A stretch of DNA of 64,000 nucleotides from the NCBI RefSeq assembly GCF_005473905.2, contig NZ_CP061336.1:2782501-2846500 (forward strand), written 5' to 3'. Position 1 is the first letter of the stretch. The number at the start of each line of letters is the position of its first letter. A model generated the notes under the pieces. The model worked only from the letters and a program-made list of their open reading frames with translations. It was not told the DNA's origin and did not search any database. Shown here piece by piece: positions 8,946-19,753 of this stretch. Origin of the DNA: Ruminiclostridium herbifermentans (lineage in GTDB: Bacteria; Bacillota; Clostridia; Acetivibrionales; DSM-1351). The position numbers and the translations under genes were made by a program.

Positions 8946-10133
8946 TTATACTTTTTGTTTATTTTTAACTGCCTCATAAAGAGGTGACATATCTCTAAGT
9001 CTCGAAACAATTTTTGGTATCTCCTCTAATATGAACTCAACATCTTCTTCTGTATTTTCATCACCAAAACTCAATCTTAAGGAGCCATGAGCTATCTCAT
9101 GGGAAAGTCCAATAGCCAGCAAAACATGGGAAGGATCTAGTGAGCCTGATGAGCAAGCTGAACCACTTGAACCACATATTCCTTTCATATCAAGCATTAG
9201 TAATAAGGACTCTCCTTCAATAAACTGGAAGGAAAAATTCACATTACCTGGCAGTCTCTGAGTTCTATGACCATTGAGCTTGATATACGGTACTTTTGCC
9301 ATAAGACCTTCAATTGTCTTTTCTCTTAAGTCTATAAGTTTTTTATTGTATTTTTCCATATTTTCTGTTGCTAACTCAATTGCTTTACCTAAACCAACAA
9401 TATTTGGAATATTTTCAGTACTTGCTCTTTTTCCTCTTTCTTGTTGTCCTCCATGAATTAATGATGCAATCTTTACACCTTTTTTAATATATAATGCACC
9501 AATTCCTTTAGGTCCATAGAATTTATGGCCAGATAATGATAATAAGTCTACATTCAGTTTTTCAACATCAATTGGAATATTTCCTACTGCCTGTACTGCA
9601 TCAGTATGGAATAAAACACCCTTTTCACGTGCAATTGCTCCTATTTCCTGAATTGGCTGAATAGTACCAATCTCGTTATTAGCGAACATAATGCTGATAA
9701 GAATAGTGCTATCCTTTATTGAATTTCTCACATCTTCCAAAGATACAAGACCATCTTCATCAACTGGAAGATATGTAATCTCAAACCCTTCACCTTCAAG
9801 GTACTTACAAGTATTAAGAATAGCAGGATGCTCGATTACTGATGTTATAATATGATTACCCTTTTTCTTATAAGCTGCAGCAATACCTTTTAATGCCCAG
9901 TTATCTGCTTCACTTCCCGAACCTGTAAAATAAATTTCCCGTGGCTGAGCACCTATTGCTTTCGCAACCTTTTCACGTGCTTCTTCAACTGCCTTCTTGC
10001 TTTCACGGCCAATGCTATATATTGATGAAGCATTGCCGAAATATTCGCAAAAATATGGCTTCATAGCGTCAAATACTTCAGGTTTTACATATGTGGTTGC
10101 AGCATGATCTAAGTAAATTGTTTTATTTCCCAT
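8946..10133 (-). CDS. nifS: Cysteine desulfurase, NifS/IscS type
   Basis: About 395 residues. A PLP enzyme that takes sulfur from cysteine to give alanine and a protein persulfide. YLDHAATT is at the N-terminus, [10 protein letters not shown] carries the PLP lysine (about Lys204), and [12 protein letters not shown] carries the catalytic cysteine on a short loop with the extra residues seen in NifS-like enzymes. I chose the ATG at 10133 ([10 protein letters not shown]) because GGGAGTG precedes it; an upstream start would add nine residues. It is followed by nifU and mnmA and preceded by an Rrf2-family regulator, the usual clostridial isc-like order. Confidence 0.95.
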   Translation of the reverse strand: MGNKTIYLDHAATTYVKPEVFDAMKPYFCEYFGNASSIYSIGRESKKAVEEAREKVAKAIGAQPREIYFTGSGSEADNWALKGIAAAYKKKGNHIITSVIEHPAILNTCKYLEGEGFEITYLPVDEDGLVSLEDVRNSIKDSTILISIMFANNEIGTIQPIQEIGAIAREKGVLFHTDAVQAVGNIPIDVEKLNVDLLSLSGHKFYGPKGIGALYIKKGVKIASLIHGGQQERGKRASTENIPNIVGLGKAIELATENMEKYNKKLIDLREKTIEGLMAKVPYIKLNGHRTQRLPGNVNFSFQFIEGESLLLMLDMKGICGSSGSACSSGSLDPSHVLLAIGLSHEIAHGSLRLSFGDENTEEDVEFILEEIPKIVSRLRDMSPLYEAVKNKQKV

Positions 10134-10439
10134 TACAAACACTCCCTTTTTTAATAGCAATGTTGTCTAGCAACTTGCCCATTTAAGTAATTACTTTAGT
10201 TGTACTAATAATGTTCTGTAGTTTTTTAATACATATTTTTTAATACATATTTTCTTCTACACTTTTAAACATATTATGTATTCTAAAAACTGGAATAAGT
10301 TTCAATGCTTTCATATGATTATGAAATCAATTCTAACTCTATCCTAGTTCTTGTACTCCCAAACTTTACATATATGAAAAATAAACTTATAAATTTTTAT
10401 CATATAATAATATACCCTTTTAGGTTCACAAGAATCAAG

Positions 10440-10877
10440 CTACTTAGAAACTTTTTTTGTCTTAATTTCATAATCTTTCACAAGATCACTGATTTTTATT
10501 GAATCTACCACCTCATTAACCTTGTCACGTAATTTTGCCCAAACTGGAGCAGTTACGCATGTTTCAGATTTCTCACATTCAGTGGGATATTCAAAATCCA
10601 TACATTCTACAGGACAAAGTGCTCCTTCAAGTGATCTTAAAACATCTCCAACAGTTATCCTGTCAGCAGGTCTTGCAAGCATATAACCGCCCTGAGCACC
10701 CCTGACACTTTTAATTATTGCAGACTTTTTCAATGAAGCGAAAAGCTGCTCAAGATAATTTTCTGAAATACCTTGTCTTTGAGCAATACTCTTTATGGAT
10801 ATCATTCCATTATCCTGATTTATAGCTAAGTCTACAACGGCTTTAAGGCCGTATCTTCCTTTTGTTGATACCTTCAA
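10440..10877 (-). CDS. Rrf2-family transcriptional regulator, IscR-like
   Basis: About 145 residues from a TTG start at 10877, which follows AAGGTGAT; the sequence MKVSTKGRYGLKAVVDLA is the classic Rrf2 start. An N-terminal winged helix is followed by the Fe-S binding region with Cys88, Cys92, Cys101 and Cys107, matching the [2Fe-2S] sensing region of IscR-like repressors. Position upstream of nifS suggests it senses cluster supply and controls nifS-nifU-mnmA. A 306-bp gap with AT-rich tandem segments separates it from nifS, so nifS may also have its own promoter. I did not find a clear operator. Confidence 0.88.
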   Translation of the reverse strand: MKVSTKGRYGLKAVVDLAINQDNGMISIKSIAQRQGISENYLEQLFASLKKSAIIKSVRGAQGGYMLARPADRITVGDVLRSLEGALCPVECMDFEYPTECEKSETCVTAPVWAKLRDKVNEVVDSIKISDLVKDYEIKTKKVSK

Positions 10878-10925
10878 TTTAATCACCTTAATTCCAATCA
10901 ATTTACTACGATTTGATAGTAACAT

Positions 10926-11671
10926 ACTTTCTTTATTATTGCAAGTACTAATAAATATAAACTATTTAAATTCCAATGAAATTCCAGAAGGCTTGTAATT
11001 ATTCAACCTGTTATATTAGCTTAGTCTATGAATTTTTAATTTATTAATTATATTGTATTGTCAAAGGCTTATTTGAGTAACTAAAGTTTGAGTGAGTCTC
11101 TTAATAGATATTATTTAGTAAATAGTACTCTCGTGCAACATAATCTATGGCTCGCTCCCGAAATTAACACTAAAATAATTGCAGTGAAAAAAAGCATATA
11201 CGCCGACCGTATAACCAAGGCACCCTGTCATTGGTCGATTATAGAAAAAAATAAGGAGAAGAATTAAAAACACAAATAACCAAGAAATCCTATCTTTGGT
11301 CAATGCTCGCAGCTACTTACTTTCGCTGTGCCGGATACAATACTCATTCTTCGCCCATTATTTCTAGCTTCAATTTCTAACCCAGCTTCGCAATTATATT
11401 TTTATGCTTAGTATAGTACTATTTCTTAATAAGACATCTTCTTAATAAGACATCGATATACAGAAAATGTTGTTTTGACAACTCCTTCAGCAAAAATTAA
11501 AGCTTGCCAACCAACTTTAATCATGCATAAATGCTGATTTTACGGTTTTATTAACACAGATATTTTTATACTGCGTTTGCAAGCTTTATTCACAAAGCTA
11601 ATTCATCCAATTATTTATATCCAATTTCCATTGATATGTGTAATCACCTATAACTCTAATTTAGAAGAAAG
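10926..11671. repeat. Gene-free stretch containing foldback repeat copy A (about 11120-11425)
   Basis: No credible gene. The core is an imperfect inverted repeat: AAATAGTACT near 11120 faces AGTACTATTT near 11416, and inside, the left arm (GAAATTAACACTAAAATAAT) pairs with the right arm near 11356-11380. The middle holds GCCGACCGTATAACCAAGG, also seen in the copy near 57435. Related sequences lie near 18770-18937 and 57331-57560, so this is a dispersed element. The rest of the stretch is AT-rich without recognisable content. Confidence 0.6.
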
Positions 11672-11962
11672 TCATATAAATGAACTATAACACCTAGTTC
11701 TAAGCATATAATCTATTTCATCAATACTTTTTCCATTTGAACAGACTATAAAAACGCCATAGCTAGAACTGTTATTTACCCCCATAGTTGCACTAGTATT
11801 TTCTTCAGTAATGGCTGAAAAATCAAATTTATTTCCTTCATAAACCACTGCATCTATAGGTTTTGAATAAGTGTATAAATCAACAACTGTATATCCTCTT
11901 TGCTTTAGCTGGTCAGCAATACCTGAGCGCATTGATTGAACTGCAACAATCATATTTGCCAC
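11672..11962 (-). CDS. UPF0180/YkuS-like small protein
   Basis: A 96-residue protein. The pattern of an N-terminal VAVQSMRSGIADQLKQRGYTVVDL segment, then a sheet with VVYEG, then NNSSSYGVFIVCSNG and the ending SIDEIDYMLRTRCYSSF resembles the YkuS/UPF0180 family, whose role is unknown. GGTGGC lies upstream of the start. It stands alone on minus between two gene-free stretches. Confidence 0.55.
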   Translation of the reverse strand: MANMIVAVQSMRSGIADQLKQRGYTVVDLYTYSKPIDAVVYEGNKFDFSAITEENTSATMGVNNSSSYGVFIVCSNGKSIDEIDYMLRTRCYSSFI

Positions 11963-12241
11963 CTCTATCTTTAAAATATCAATAATGGGATATTATTTCA
12001 AAAAGGAACAAATATTATTCTTTAAATTCAATCAAATATAGCTTTTTAATGGGCTTAACCTATTAGCTGACCATATGCAGCATTTGCTACTTTGCTTTCT
12101 GTACCAACTAATGATTCTTTTTAATAAATCTTGCAATGTTGTAAGCCATTTGGTCTACTACAAATCCAACGATATCAATCTGAATCAATCTGAATTAATC
12201 TTATTTATGCAATTTAGCTTAAGAAAATTAAACTTTATTTT

Positions 12242-12424
12242 TTAAACTTTATCTTTTTCAGCCTCATTACTTTTGCTGTTATATGGTTTATTAGTAAATA
12301 TAAACAAAACAATAGCTAATATATAAACCATAACACTTGGTCCTATTAAGAATTTAAATGTAAATATATTCACAAGCAAAAATATAAATCCAACTAACAA
12401 AATCCATGCTAAAACTCTTTTCAT
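12242..12424 (-). CDS. Small membrane protein, function unknown
   Basis: About 60 residues from the ATG at 12424, which follows GGGAGGAAGCG. Two transmembrane helices are predicted by eye (about 4-20 and 26-44), followed by a charged tail (SKSNEAEKDKV). It lies 55 bp downstream of rarA and may be co-transcribed with it. I do not recognise a family. Confidence 0.6.
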   Translation of the reverse strand: MKRVLAWILLVGFIFLLVNIFTFKFLIGPSVMVYILAIVLFIFTNKPYNSKSNEAEKDKV

Positions 12425-12479
12425 AAAACGCTTCCTCCCGTGCCCAATTGTGAGCATAAAATATTAAAATTCTTATCTG

Positions 12480-13769
12480 TTAAGCCTCTCTCCATTTTTC
12501 CAACCAAGCCTTAATCTTTGCTTCATACCCATTTTCAGTAGGATGGTAATATAGCGTACCCAACATTTCTTCTGGGAAATACTCCTGCTTTACAAGGTTA
12601 TTTTCGTAATCATGAGCATATTTATAGCCCTTTCCATAACCAAGCTGCTCCATTCCCTTTGCAGGGGCGTTTCGAAGATGCATTGGAACGCTTCCCGTAT
12701 TTTTTGTCTCAACATCTGCTAAAGCTTTGTTTATAGCCATGTACGCAGAATTTGATTTTGGACTGCATGCAACTGTAACTGCTGCATGTGCCAATATAAT
12801 CCTGCTCTCTGGCATTCCAATCATTTTTACAGCCTGTGCCGCAGCAACTGCAACTTGTAAAGCAGTGGGATTAGCCATACCCACATCCTCTGAAGCACAT
12901 ATTATTATTCTTCTTGCCAAAAATTCTACGTCTTCTCCTGCATATAAGGCTCTTGCCAAATAAAATACAGCAGCATCGGGATTACTACCCCTCATTGATT
13001 TAATAAACGCACTTATATTATCATAATGCTCCTCACCATTTTTATCAAATCGAATGGCCTTTTTTTGAACACATTCCTCAATTGTATGAAGATTGATGTC
13101 TATAATACCATTTTCATTAAGTTCAGAGGTAAGTACAGCCAGTTCAATAGAATTAAGTGCTGTTCTGGCATCTCCAGAGCAAACCTCGCATAGATAATCA
13201 ATGGCATCTTCAGATATATTGATATTGTATGTTCCTAGCCCTCGCTCTTTGTCATTTATCGCTGTAATTATAAGCTTTTTGATATCTTCATGCTCAAGGG
13301 GCTTTAGCATGAACACAGTAGACCTTGATATTAGGGCTTTATTCACCTCAAAAAAAGGATTTTCTGTAGTGGCTCCTATCAAAACAATTGAGCCATCCTC
13401 CACATAGGGTAAAAGCGCATCCTGCTGAGACTTGTTGAAGCGATGAATTTCATCAATAAATAGCACAGTCCTGCCTTTTGGATTTAGCATAGTATTTTTT
13501 GTATCTGCCGCTATCCTTTTTATATCTGCAACTCCAGAAGTAACTGCATTTAGCTTTTCAAAGCTGGACTCAGTAGTATTTGCAATTATTCTTGCAAGAG
13601 AGGTTTTACCCGTGCCCGGCGGTCCATATAAAATAATAGACGTTATTCTATCTGCTTTAATCATTCTGTACAGCATTTTATCTTTGCCAATTATATGTTT
13701 CTGTCCTACAAACTCTTCAATTGTCCTTGGTGACATTCTATATGCCAATGGTTGTATTTTTTCTCTCAT
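12480..13769 (-). CDS. rarA: Replication-associated recombination protein A (AAA+ ATPase)
   Basis: A 429-residue AAA+ protein of the RarA/MgsA/WRNIP1 family, which acts at stalled or gapped replication forks. Walker A is GPPGTGKTS near residue 52, Walker B LFIDEIHRF near 104, sensor 1 GATTENP and the arginine-finger region SGDARTALN follow. The C-terminal tetramerisation domain has SMRGSNPDAAVFYLARAL and ends LYYHPTENGYEAKIKAWL, as in the family. Length is normal. It has a GGGAAATGAG site before the ATG. Confidence 0.93.
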   Translation of the reverse strand: MREKIQPLAYRMSPRTIEEFVGQKHIIGKDKMLYRMIKADRITSIILYGPPGTGKTSLARIIANTTESSFEKLNAVTSGVADIKRIAADTKNTMLNPKGRTVLFIDEIHRFNKSQQDALLPYVEDGSIVLIGATTENPFFEVNKALISRSTVFMLKPLEHEDIKKLIITAINDKERGLGTYNINISEDAIDYLCEVCSGDARTALNSIELAVLTSELNENGIIDINLHTIEECVQKKAIRFDKNGEEHYDNISAFIKSMRGSNPDAAVFYLARALYAGEDVEFLARRIIICASEDVGMANPTALQVAVAAAQAVKMIGMPESRIILAHAAVTVACSPKSNSAYMAINKALADVETKNTGSVPMHLRNAPAKGMEQLGYGKGYKYAHDYENNLVKQEYFPEEMLGTLYYHPTENGYEAKIKAWLEKWREA

Positions 13770-14244
13770 CTCATTTCCCTTTCGATATGAAATTTTGATT
13801 TAATCATAAAGAAGGCATCCCTCTGTAAACCAGAGTTTATTTATTAAACTTAAAGGATTTCCATATATCATTAATTTCAGCAACTGCCTTGTCTGTAGCA
13901 TTCAAGTCATACATTTCACTTATAAAGCATACGTGAAATTATCCTTGTCAAACACCTTATCTTCCTCACTACTAGAACCTCATATGCAAAAGCCGATTAA
14001 TATATTTTATCATCAATGCATCATCAATACAATTGCATAAAACACTCAGTAATTGCAAAAAAATCCCCCTAATAATAATTATTTATATAATCATTAAGTG
14101 GATTTTTATACTTATTAGCCCAACTTTCCTAACTAAAATTCCAACTAAATTATTGATGTTCACCCTTATCAATGATAGGCTTTTACGAAGTTAGGCCTTT
14201 CAAGAGGGAAAGTTGAGTTTCTGATATAAATGTAATATTTATTA
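13770..14244. other. Gene-free stretch downstream of the truncated chemoreceptor
   Basis: I see no gene. Its only clear feature is the large hairpin at 14057-14108, described separately. Scattered short open frames have no ribosome-binding site. Confidence 0.5.
14057..14108 (-). terminator. Terminator downstream of the truncated chemoreceptor gene
   Basis: On minus, AAAAATCC...TTAATGATTAT pairs with ATAATTATTA...GGATTTTTTT through a long AT-rich stem, ending in a T-run. It lies about 140 bp past the stop at 14245. Confidence 0.65.
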
Positions 14245-15576
14245 CTATACTTTAAATTTAGTAACTGCTGAATTCAAATCTTCTGACAGTTCTTTTAATT
14301 CTTTTGCTTGAATTGCTAGTTCTTCAGCCGCTGCAATTTCCTCTTCTGTGCTAGCATATATCTCCTCTGTAGTTGCAGCTGATTGCTGTGCTACTGCTGA
14401 AATACTCTCAATTAATTCTAATACATTGCTCTTTGCTTGCATAATAGTTTCTACCGATTGCTCTGTTTTTTCAATACTAGATAGCACCTCTCCCATTGAA
14501 CTAAATACTGTACCAAACAAGCTTTCTGTATCCTTAACGGCATTTATCTGCTCATTTACTACTTCATTAGATTTTAGCACCTCTTTTACAGTATCATTTG
14601 TTTTGTTTTCTATTGACGTAATAATGTCATTGATAATCATATTAAATTCTTTAGATTTTTCTGCCAGCTTGCTAACCTCACTAGCTACTACTGCAAAACC
14701 TCTTCCGGCATCACCCGCACGAGAAGCTTCAATAGATGCATTTAATGCTAGTAAATTAGTCTGTTCAGAAATTGAACTCTGTAGCTTGACAATTTTCTGA
14801 ATTTCACTCATGCTATTACTCAATTCATTTATATTTGCATGTACTTTATTAGTAGTATCACTTACTAGAATCGACTTATCATTGAGTTTGTTTATTGTAC
14901 TGTATGCAGTTGCATTTAATCCGTTTATCTTGTTTGCTATAGTTATTACTTGAGTTACGTTCTCATCAACAGTTGCAATTCCTTCAGAAAGATTGTTCAT
15001 GACAATAACACTATCACTTATATGGGAAGCTTGATTTGCCGATCCTTTTGCTATTTCGCCAATTGTCTGTGCTATTTGCCCTGATATATTGTACGTAGAT
15101 TCAGAAGCTGTAGTTATCTTGCCTGCCGAAGAAAAGACATGTTGTGATGAGTCCTTAACCTTTGAAATAAGTGAATTTATATTTAATAGCATTTCATTAT
15201 AGCTGTTGCAAACATCAGTTATCTCATCAGATCCATTGTCTATTACCTGATCCGTTAAATCTCCGCTCTTTGCCTTTTCCATAGTTGATACAAACCTGCC
15301 TAAAGGTATTGAAACACTTCTTGCAATAAAGATACACAACACAAACGCAACTACAACACAAATTAATCCAATAATAGCAATTCTATTTCCTAAATTCTTA
15401 GAAGAACTATTTAGATAATTGTATGGTATTACTGATACAATATACCAATCCTTATTGTCACTTAGTTTAGCAAATGTTACAAGGCTATCAGCACCATCTA
15501 TATTAATATCAAGGTTAGCAGATTTTGCTTCAGGATTTGCTTTATTATAGCTTTCAATTTCACTTGCTATATGCAA
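14245..15576 (-). pseudogene. Methyl-accepting chemotaxis protein lacking its N-terminal half
   Basis: A 443-residue open frame holding the end of an extracellular sensing domain, one transmembrane helix (about 65-87), HAMP and the cytoplasmic signalling domain with the hairpin tip [19 protein letters not shown]. It aligns along its whole length with the last 440 or so residues of the 762-residue neighbour at 16155-18443 (both have YNYLNS just before the helix and [11 protein letters not shown] after the tip). The first transmembrane helix and most of the sensor are missing, no good ribosome-binding site precedes the first ATG, and repeats lie just upstream, so this is probably a decayed duplicate. 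Expression as an internal-start protein cannot be excluded. Confidence 0.7.
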
Positions 15577-16001
15577 ACCATTTAATTGAGAAATCGCTGT
15601 ATATAAGACATATAAAGCTTTAGTAAAATATGGTAATCTATTTACTGAAATGATATTCGTTAAATTACTACTTGTAAAAATGAATATATACTCGATAAAA
15701 AAAATGGGAATTATATGAGGCTATTTAAAATAAAATTGCAGAAATCACAAAATATTAATCCAAATTAAAATATCAGTTTACATTGCTTCATCAACTATTG
15801 GCACAGAACCCAAATTTCAGATTAAAGTTCTACCCCAACCATTGACACAGAACATAAAATTCAGATTAAAGTTCTACTCCAACTATTGACATAGAACCAA
15901 ATAAAAACCGACCTCTATTGGTTAGATTTTAGTTCTAACCCTTTGAGGCCGGTATTTCGTTAATGAAGTGTTTAAATAATATTAAAATGTGTTTTATTAA
16001 A
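15577..16001. repeat. Gene-free stretch with 44-bp tandem repeats and a hairpin
   Basis: Around 15792-15895 a unit of about 44 bp is present nearly three times; landmarks are ATTGGCACAGAAC at 15797, ATTGACACAGAAC at 15841 and ATTGACATAGAAC at 15884, with TTCAGATTAAAGTTCTAC between them. A hairpin follows at 15907-15953 (ACCGACCTC against GAGGCCGGT, inner GGTTAGA against TCTAACC). Related sequence recurs near 62946 (TTTCAGATTACCGTTCCACC). The hairpin may terminate the upstream chemoreceptor gene. Confidence 0.55.
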
Positions 16002-16137
16002 TTTTAAATCTTTTCAATTTTAAATCTTTTCAATTTTAAATCTTTTCAATTTTAAATCTTTTCAATTTTAAATCTTTTCAATTTTAAATCTTTTCAATTT
16101 TAAATCTTTTCAATTTAAATCTTTTCAATTTTAAATC
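16002..16137. repeat. 16-bp tandem repeat, about 8.5 copies
   Basis: TTTTAAATCTTTTCAA repeats head to tail from 16002, perfectly for seven copies, then once with one T missing, then a partial copy. The run ends 18 bp short of the stop codon of the chemoreceptor gene at 16155. It looks like slippage-prone DNA; no open frame crosses it. Confidence 0.9.
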
Positions 16138-16154
16138 ATCGATCGATTATTAAT

Positions 16155-18443
16155 TTATTCAATTCTAAATTTGGATATTTCCTTATTGAGAGTTTCCGAA
16201 AGCCTTTCTAAATCTTTTGCTTGGTAAGATAATTCTTGGGCTGCAGATATTTGTTCTTGTGTACTAGCAGAAATCTGCTCTGTTGCAGCAGCTGATTCCT
16301 GCGCAACTGCAGATATATTTCCTATTGATTCTAATACACTATTTTTTGACATCATAATATTTTCAACTGATTTTTCAGTTAATTCAATATTTGTTAATAC
16401 ATCCTTCATAGAACCAAATACTGTCTCAAACAAATTCTCTGTTCCCTTAACAGAATTTATCTGCTCATTAACTACATCATTAGACTTGAGCACCTCATTA
16501 ACAGTATCTTTAGTTTTCTTCCCTATAGAAGAAATTATATTATTTATTAAACTGTTAAATTCTTTTGATTTTTCTGCTAATTTGCTAACCTCACTAGCAA
16601 CTACTGCAAAGCCTCTTCCGGCATCACCCGCACGAGCAGCTTCAATAGCAGCATTTAATGACAAAAGATTTGTTTGTTCAGAAATAGTATTCTGCATTTT
16701 AAGTATCTTTTGTATTTCTTTCATACTATTACTAAGTTCATTTATGTTTGTATAAACTTTATTTGTTGTTTCACTCACTTGAGCTGATTTAGTATTAAGT
16801 TCACTAATAGTTGAAGCTGCAACTTCATTTAACCCGCTTATCTTGTTTGCTATTTCTATTACTTTTGTTACATTTTCTTCAACCAAAGTAATACCCTCAG
16901 ATAATTTACTTATGTCTGTAACACTTTCATTTATCTCCATCGCTTGGTCTGAAGCACCCATAGCCACTTCAGCTACAGACTGAGCAACCTGTTCAGAAAC
17001 AGAATATGTTGATTCTGAAGCCAACGTTATCTTGTTTGCAGAATCAAATACATGTTTTGAGGCATCTCTCACCTTATTTATAAGGGAACATATATTTGAA
17101 AGCATATCATTATAGTTATTGCACACATCGGCAATTTCATCTTTCCCATTATCCGCTACATGTTCTGTTAAATCTCCATCCTTTACTTTTTTCATAGCTG
17201 AAACAAGAATATATAGTGGTTTTGATACACTTCTAGCAATTAATATGCATAGTAAAAACGCAAATAAAATACAAATACTTCCAATCAAGATAATATTCGT
17301 CCTTAACTCATTAGCATCACTATTTAAATAGTTATAAGGAATCACAGAAACAACATACCAATTTTTCTTACCAATTCTTGAATATGTAACTAAGCTGTTA
17401 ACCCCATCAACATTAATATCAATATTGCCAGATTTATAGCTTTTTTGTAAGTTTTCAATTTCTAATTTTTGTGAATCAGTAAGAGGCTTTGTTTTTGACA
17501 AATCTTTAAGTATTTCTATTTGTTTAGTATCATCTTCTATTGCCTTTTTAATTTCACTGGTTATAAGTTTTGAATTGTCATTTGACGAATCAATAGTATA
17601 GCTTTCAGCATTTCTAGTTGCTAATATTCTGCCCTCATCATCAACTACAAATATAGGAAAAACTGTATCTGATGCTAAGTCTTTGCCAATATCTAATTTT
17701 TCAAATCCACTGGCAAGATAGTTGGGTTTTGGAATTACTACCATTTTGGCAATAACTCCTCCACTGTTAACACCCTTTATGTTCTGTGTAATACCATAAT
17801 AACTCTTCTGCTTATTTGACTCTACAAAATTTACATCCCACCATGTCAACTGCTTAAAATCTGCGCCTGCTATTTTTTGAGCATCTAACTCAGCTTGTCC
17901 TCGGTTAAAGTTTTGTACTTGTGAAAAATCCTCACCATGTAATATAGCACAATACTCTACATCATAGTCAGCTACAAACTTAGTCATTAAATATTCCATA
18001 ATACTTTTAACTTGATCATATTTATCAAAAGCATTACCTTCATTATACTTTATTATAGCATTTTGAATATTTCTATCTAAACCTACATCATTAATGTACG
18101 CTTCCATTCTTTCTATTTTGCCATCTAATATGACACTAGTTTGTTCCATTACCTGTAATGAATACCTTTTCACTTTATCATCAATAGTTTGCGTTGATGA
18201 ATTATATGAAAAAATGCCAGTGATTAAAATTACAGCAACCAATAGTAGTACAAAGGACGCAATTAATCTAGTCTTGATTTTAAATCTTCTTAGAAATATG
18301 AATTTACTAGAGATTTTTGGAGGTTTACTAATATTTTTGTCTGCACTAGTTTTTCTCTTCTTAGAAAACTTGCTTGCTATAGAAAAAAACAATGCTGATA
18401 TTTTAGATTTCATTAGTTTAAATTTCATTTTATATGTACTCAT
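16155..18443 (-). CDS. Methyl-accepting chemotaxis protein (dCache-type sensor)
   Basis: A 762-residue chemoreceptor. A basic cytoplasmic N-terminus of about 55 residues, transmembrane helix 1 (about 58-80), an extracellular sensing domain of about 300 residues resembling dCache, helix 2 (about 383-405), HAMP ([18 protein letters not shown]), then the signalling domain with the tip [19 protein letters not shown] that binds CheA and CheW. GGAGAATT precedes the ATG. A truncated paralogue lies downstream on the same strand. The ligand is unknown, and no che genes are nearby. Confidence 0.9.
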   Translation of the reverse strand: MSTYKMKFKLMKSKISALFFSIASKFSKKRKTSADKNISKPPKISSKFIFLRRFKIKTRLIASFVLLLVAVILITGIFSYNSSTQTIDDKVKRYSLQVMEQTSVILDGKIERMEAYINDVGLDRNIQNAIIKYNEGNAFDKYDQVKSIMEYLMTKFVADYDVEYCAILHGEDFSQVQNFNRGQAELDAQKIAGADFKQLTWWDVNFVESNKQKSYYGITQNIKGVNSGGVIAKMVVIPKPNYLASGFEKLDIGKDLASDTVFPIFVVDDEGRILATRNAESYTIDSSNDNSKLITSEIKKAIEDDTKQIEILKDLSKTKPLTDSQKLEIENLQKSYKSGNIDINVDGVNSLVTYSRIGKKNWYVVSVIPYNYLNSDANELRTNIILIGSICILFAFLLCILIARSVSKPLYILVSAMKKVKDGDLTEHVADNGKDEIADVCNNYNDMLSNICSLINKVRDASKHVFDSANKITLASESTYSVSEQVAQSVAEVAMGASDQAMEINESVTDISKLSEGITLVEENVTKVIEIANKISGLNEVAASTISELNTKSAQVSETTNKVYTNINELSNSMKEIQKILKMQNTISEQTNLLSLNAAIEAARAGDAGRGFAVVASEVSKLAEKSKEFNSLINNIISSIGKKTKDTVNEVLKSNDVVNEQINSVKGTENLFETVFGSMKDVLTNIELTEKSVENIMMSKNSVLESIGNISAVAQESAAATEQISASTQEQISAAQELSYQAKDLERLSETLNKEISKFRIE

Positions 18444-18931
18444 AATTCTCCTTTATATATGATTAGACATATATAATAACTTCATTTTTCTTCCATCTCA
18501 AAGATAGTTTGTAAATTTATTACATTATTGTATTATGTGTCTATAAATTAATATTACGTTACTATATGTTTCATTTCAAGTCTTATTTTTACAATTATTA
18601 AAAATATTTTGTCATATTTAGCACAAATCTTTTATTTATCTCATTTTATGGTAAATAGCATAACAAAAGCACGTGAAAGAAAAATTATCTCTCTCGTGCT
18701 TCCTATTTATATTTATAACGTGTTTTACTAAATATTTATGAACCTTGAAACCAAATTAAAAGTGCCCTTACTGGTACTTCTATGCAAACCTATCTTTTTG
18801 ACTACTCCAAGATATTTATTGAATTTGTATGGTTCATTCCCTGTGTCGGCTGCAATACGTGTTTTCATCTTCTATTTCTAGCATCAATTTTATACTGAGA
18901 TTCGCAATTAGATATATATTGCTACTTAGTA
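18444..18931. repeat. Gene-free stretch with foldback repeat copy B (partial)
   Basis: Between about 18765 and 18937 lies a half-copy of the foldback element: TGTGTCGGCTGCAATAC, TATTTCTAGCATCAATTTTA and the terminal AGTACTATTT (18928-18937) match the right arms of the copies near 11120 and 57331, and CCAAGATATTTATTGAATTTG matches sequence near 57229. The element end contains the TAG stop codon of thpR. The remaining sequence is AT-rich with a hairpin at 18667-18701. Confidence 0.55.
18667..18701 (-). terminator. Hairpin, probable terminator
   Basis: On minus, AAGCACGAGAGAG pairs with CTTTCACGTGCTT and is followed by TTTGTTATG. It lies about 230 bp past thpR, beyond the foldback half-copy. 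Confidence 0.55.
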
Positions 18932-19654
18932 CTATTTCTTGCCTGCAAATTCCACTCTCTCTATAGGCACATAACATAGCTTGTTATTAATTCTTTTACT
19001 CTCCATAAGTGAAATAGCATTTACCCAAATGGAAGTTTCATTTAGCTTTATTTCATTTGCCAACTGGTCAAATGCTTCTATTCTAACTTCTCTAGCTAAA
19101 GTGATATGTGGATTGTAGCCTCGCTCTTCTTTATTGTATCCAACTTTAAATAAATTAGTTTCAAGTTTATTATGCAAGGCTTGCAGTTGTTGACTTCTTT
19201 GCAGACCAACCCATAATATTTTCTTATTTCCTCTATCAAATTTGCCTATTTTACTTAGTCTCAGTTCAAATCCTGGCTTACAAGCACCACCGCTGGATAT
19301 TGACGTGCTCTCATGAATCTCCTCACCTTCAAAAAGCTTAGCCCCTCTTTGGGAAATTCCATCATCAGTGTTTACAGCAGAAAAAGTATCTATGTGTTTT
19401 TCCTTATTATTAAGAAGGTATCTTGCGCCAGACTTTTCTGTTGAACTTTCTAAGCTAGTAGCAGTAGCTTTCATTGCAGATTTTAAAAGTTCTGCTTGTT
19501 GTTGACTTTGCTCTCCAATAAAACGTAATGTTAAGTGAAAATTATCTTTTGAGGTAAAATTTCCTCCTATGCAATATTGCCTGACCTGTTTTTGAATACT
19601 AAATAAATAATCCTTTAGTTCTTCATTAAACTCAATAGCAAAAAATAATCTCAT
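18932..19654 (-). CDS. thpR: RNA 2',3'-cyclic phosphodiesterase (LigT/ThpR type) with an insertion
   Basis: About 240 residues from the ATG at 19654 (MRLFFAIEF), preferred because AAAGGA lies seven bases upstream; a start five codons earlier is possible. The 2H phosphoesterase motifs are both present: HLTLRF near residue 41 and HITLAR near 192. The enzyme opens 2',3'-cyclic phosphates at RNA ends. The usual length is near 180; here about 60 extra residues (from about 70 to 135, rich in Ser, Gly and Glu) lie between the motifs, so the fold is interrupted by an unusual loop or small domain. The stop codon lies inside the end of a dispersed foldback repeat. Confidence 0.82.
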   Translation of the reverse strand: MRLFFAIEFNEELKDYLFSIQKQVRQYCIGGNFTSKDNFHLTLRFIGEQSQQQAELLKSAMKATATSLESSTEKSGARYLLNNKEKHIDTFSAVNTDDGISQRGAKLFEGEEIHESTSISSGGACKPGFELRLSKIGKFDRGNKKILWVGLQRSQQLQALHNKLETNLFKVGYNKEERGYNPHITLAREVRIEAFDQLANEIKLNETSIWVNAISLMESKRINNKLCYVPIERVEFAGKK

Positions 19655-19753
19655 TTCTTTTCCTTTCATAAAGACATTACTAAAAACTCAGACCATATTC
19701 TTTCGACCTTCAGCTGCTTTATTTTAAATATTTATAGTCCAAGCTTCAATAAG

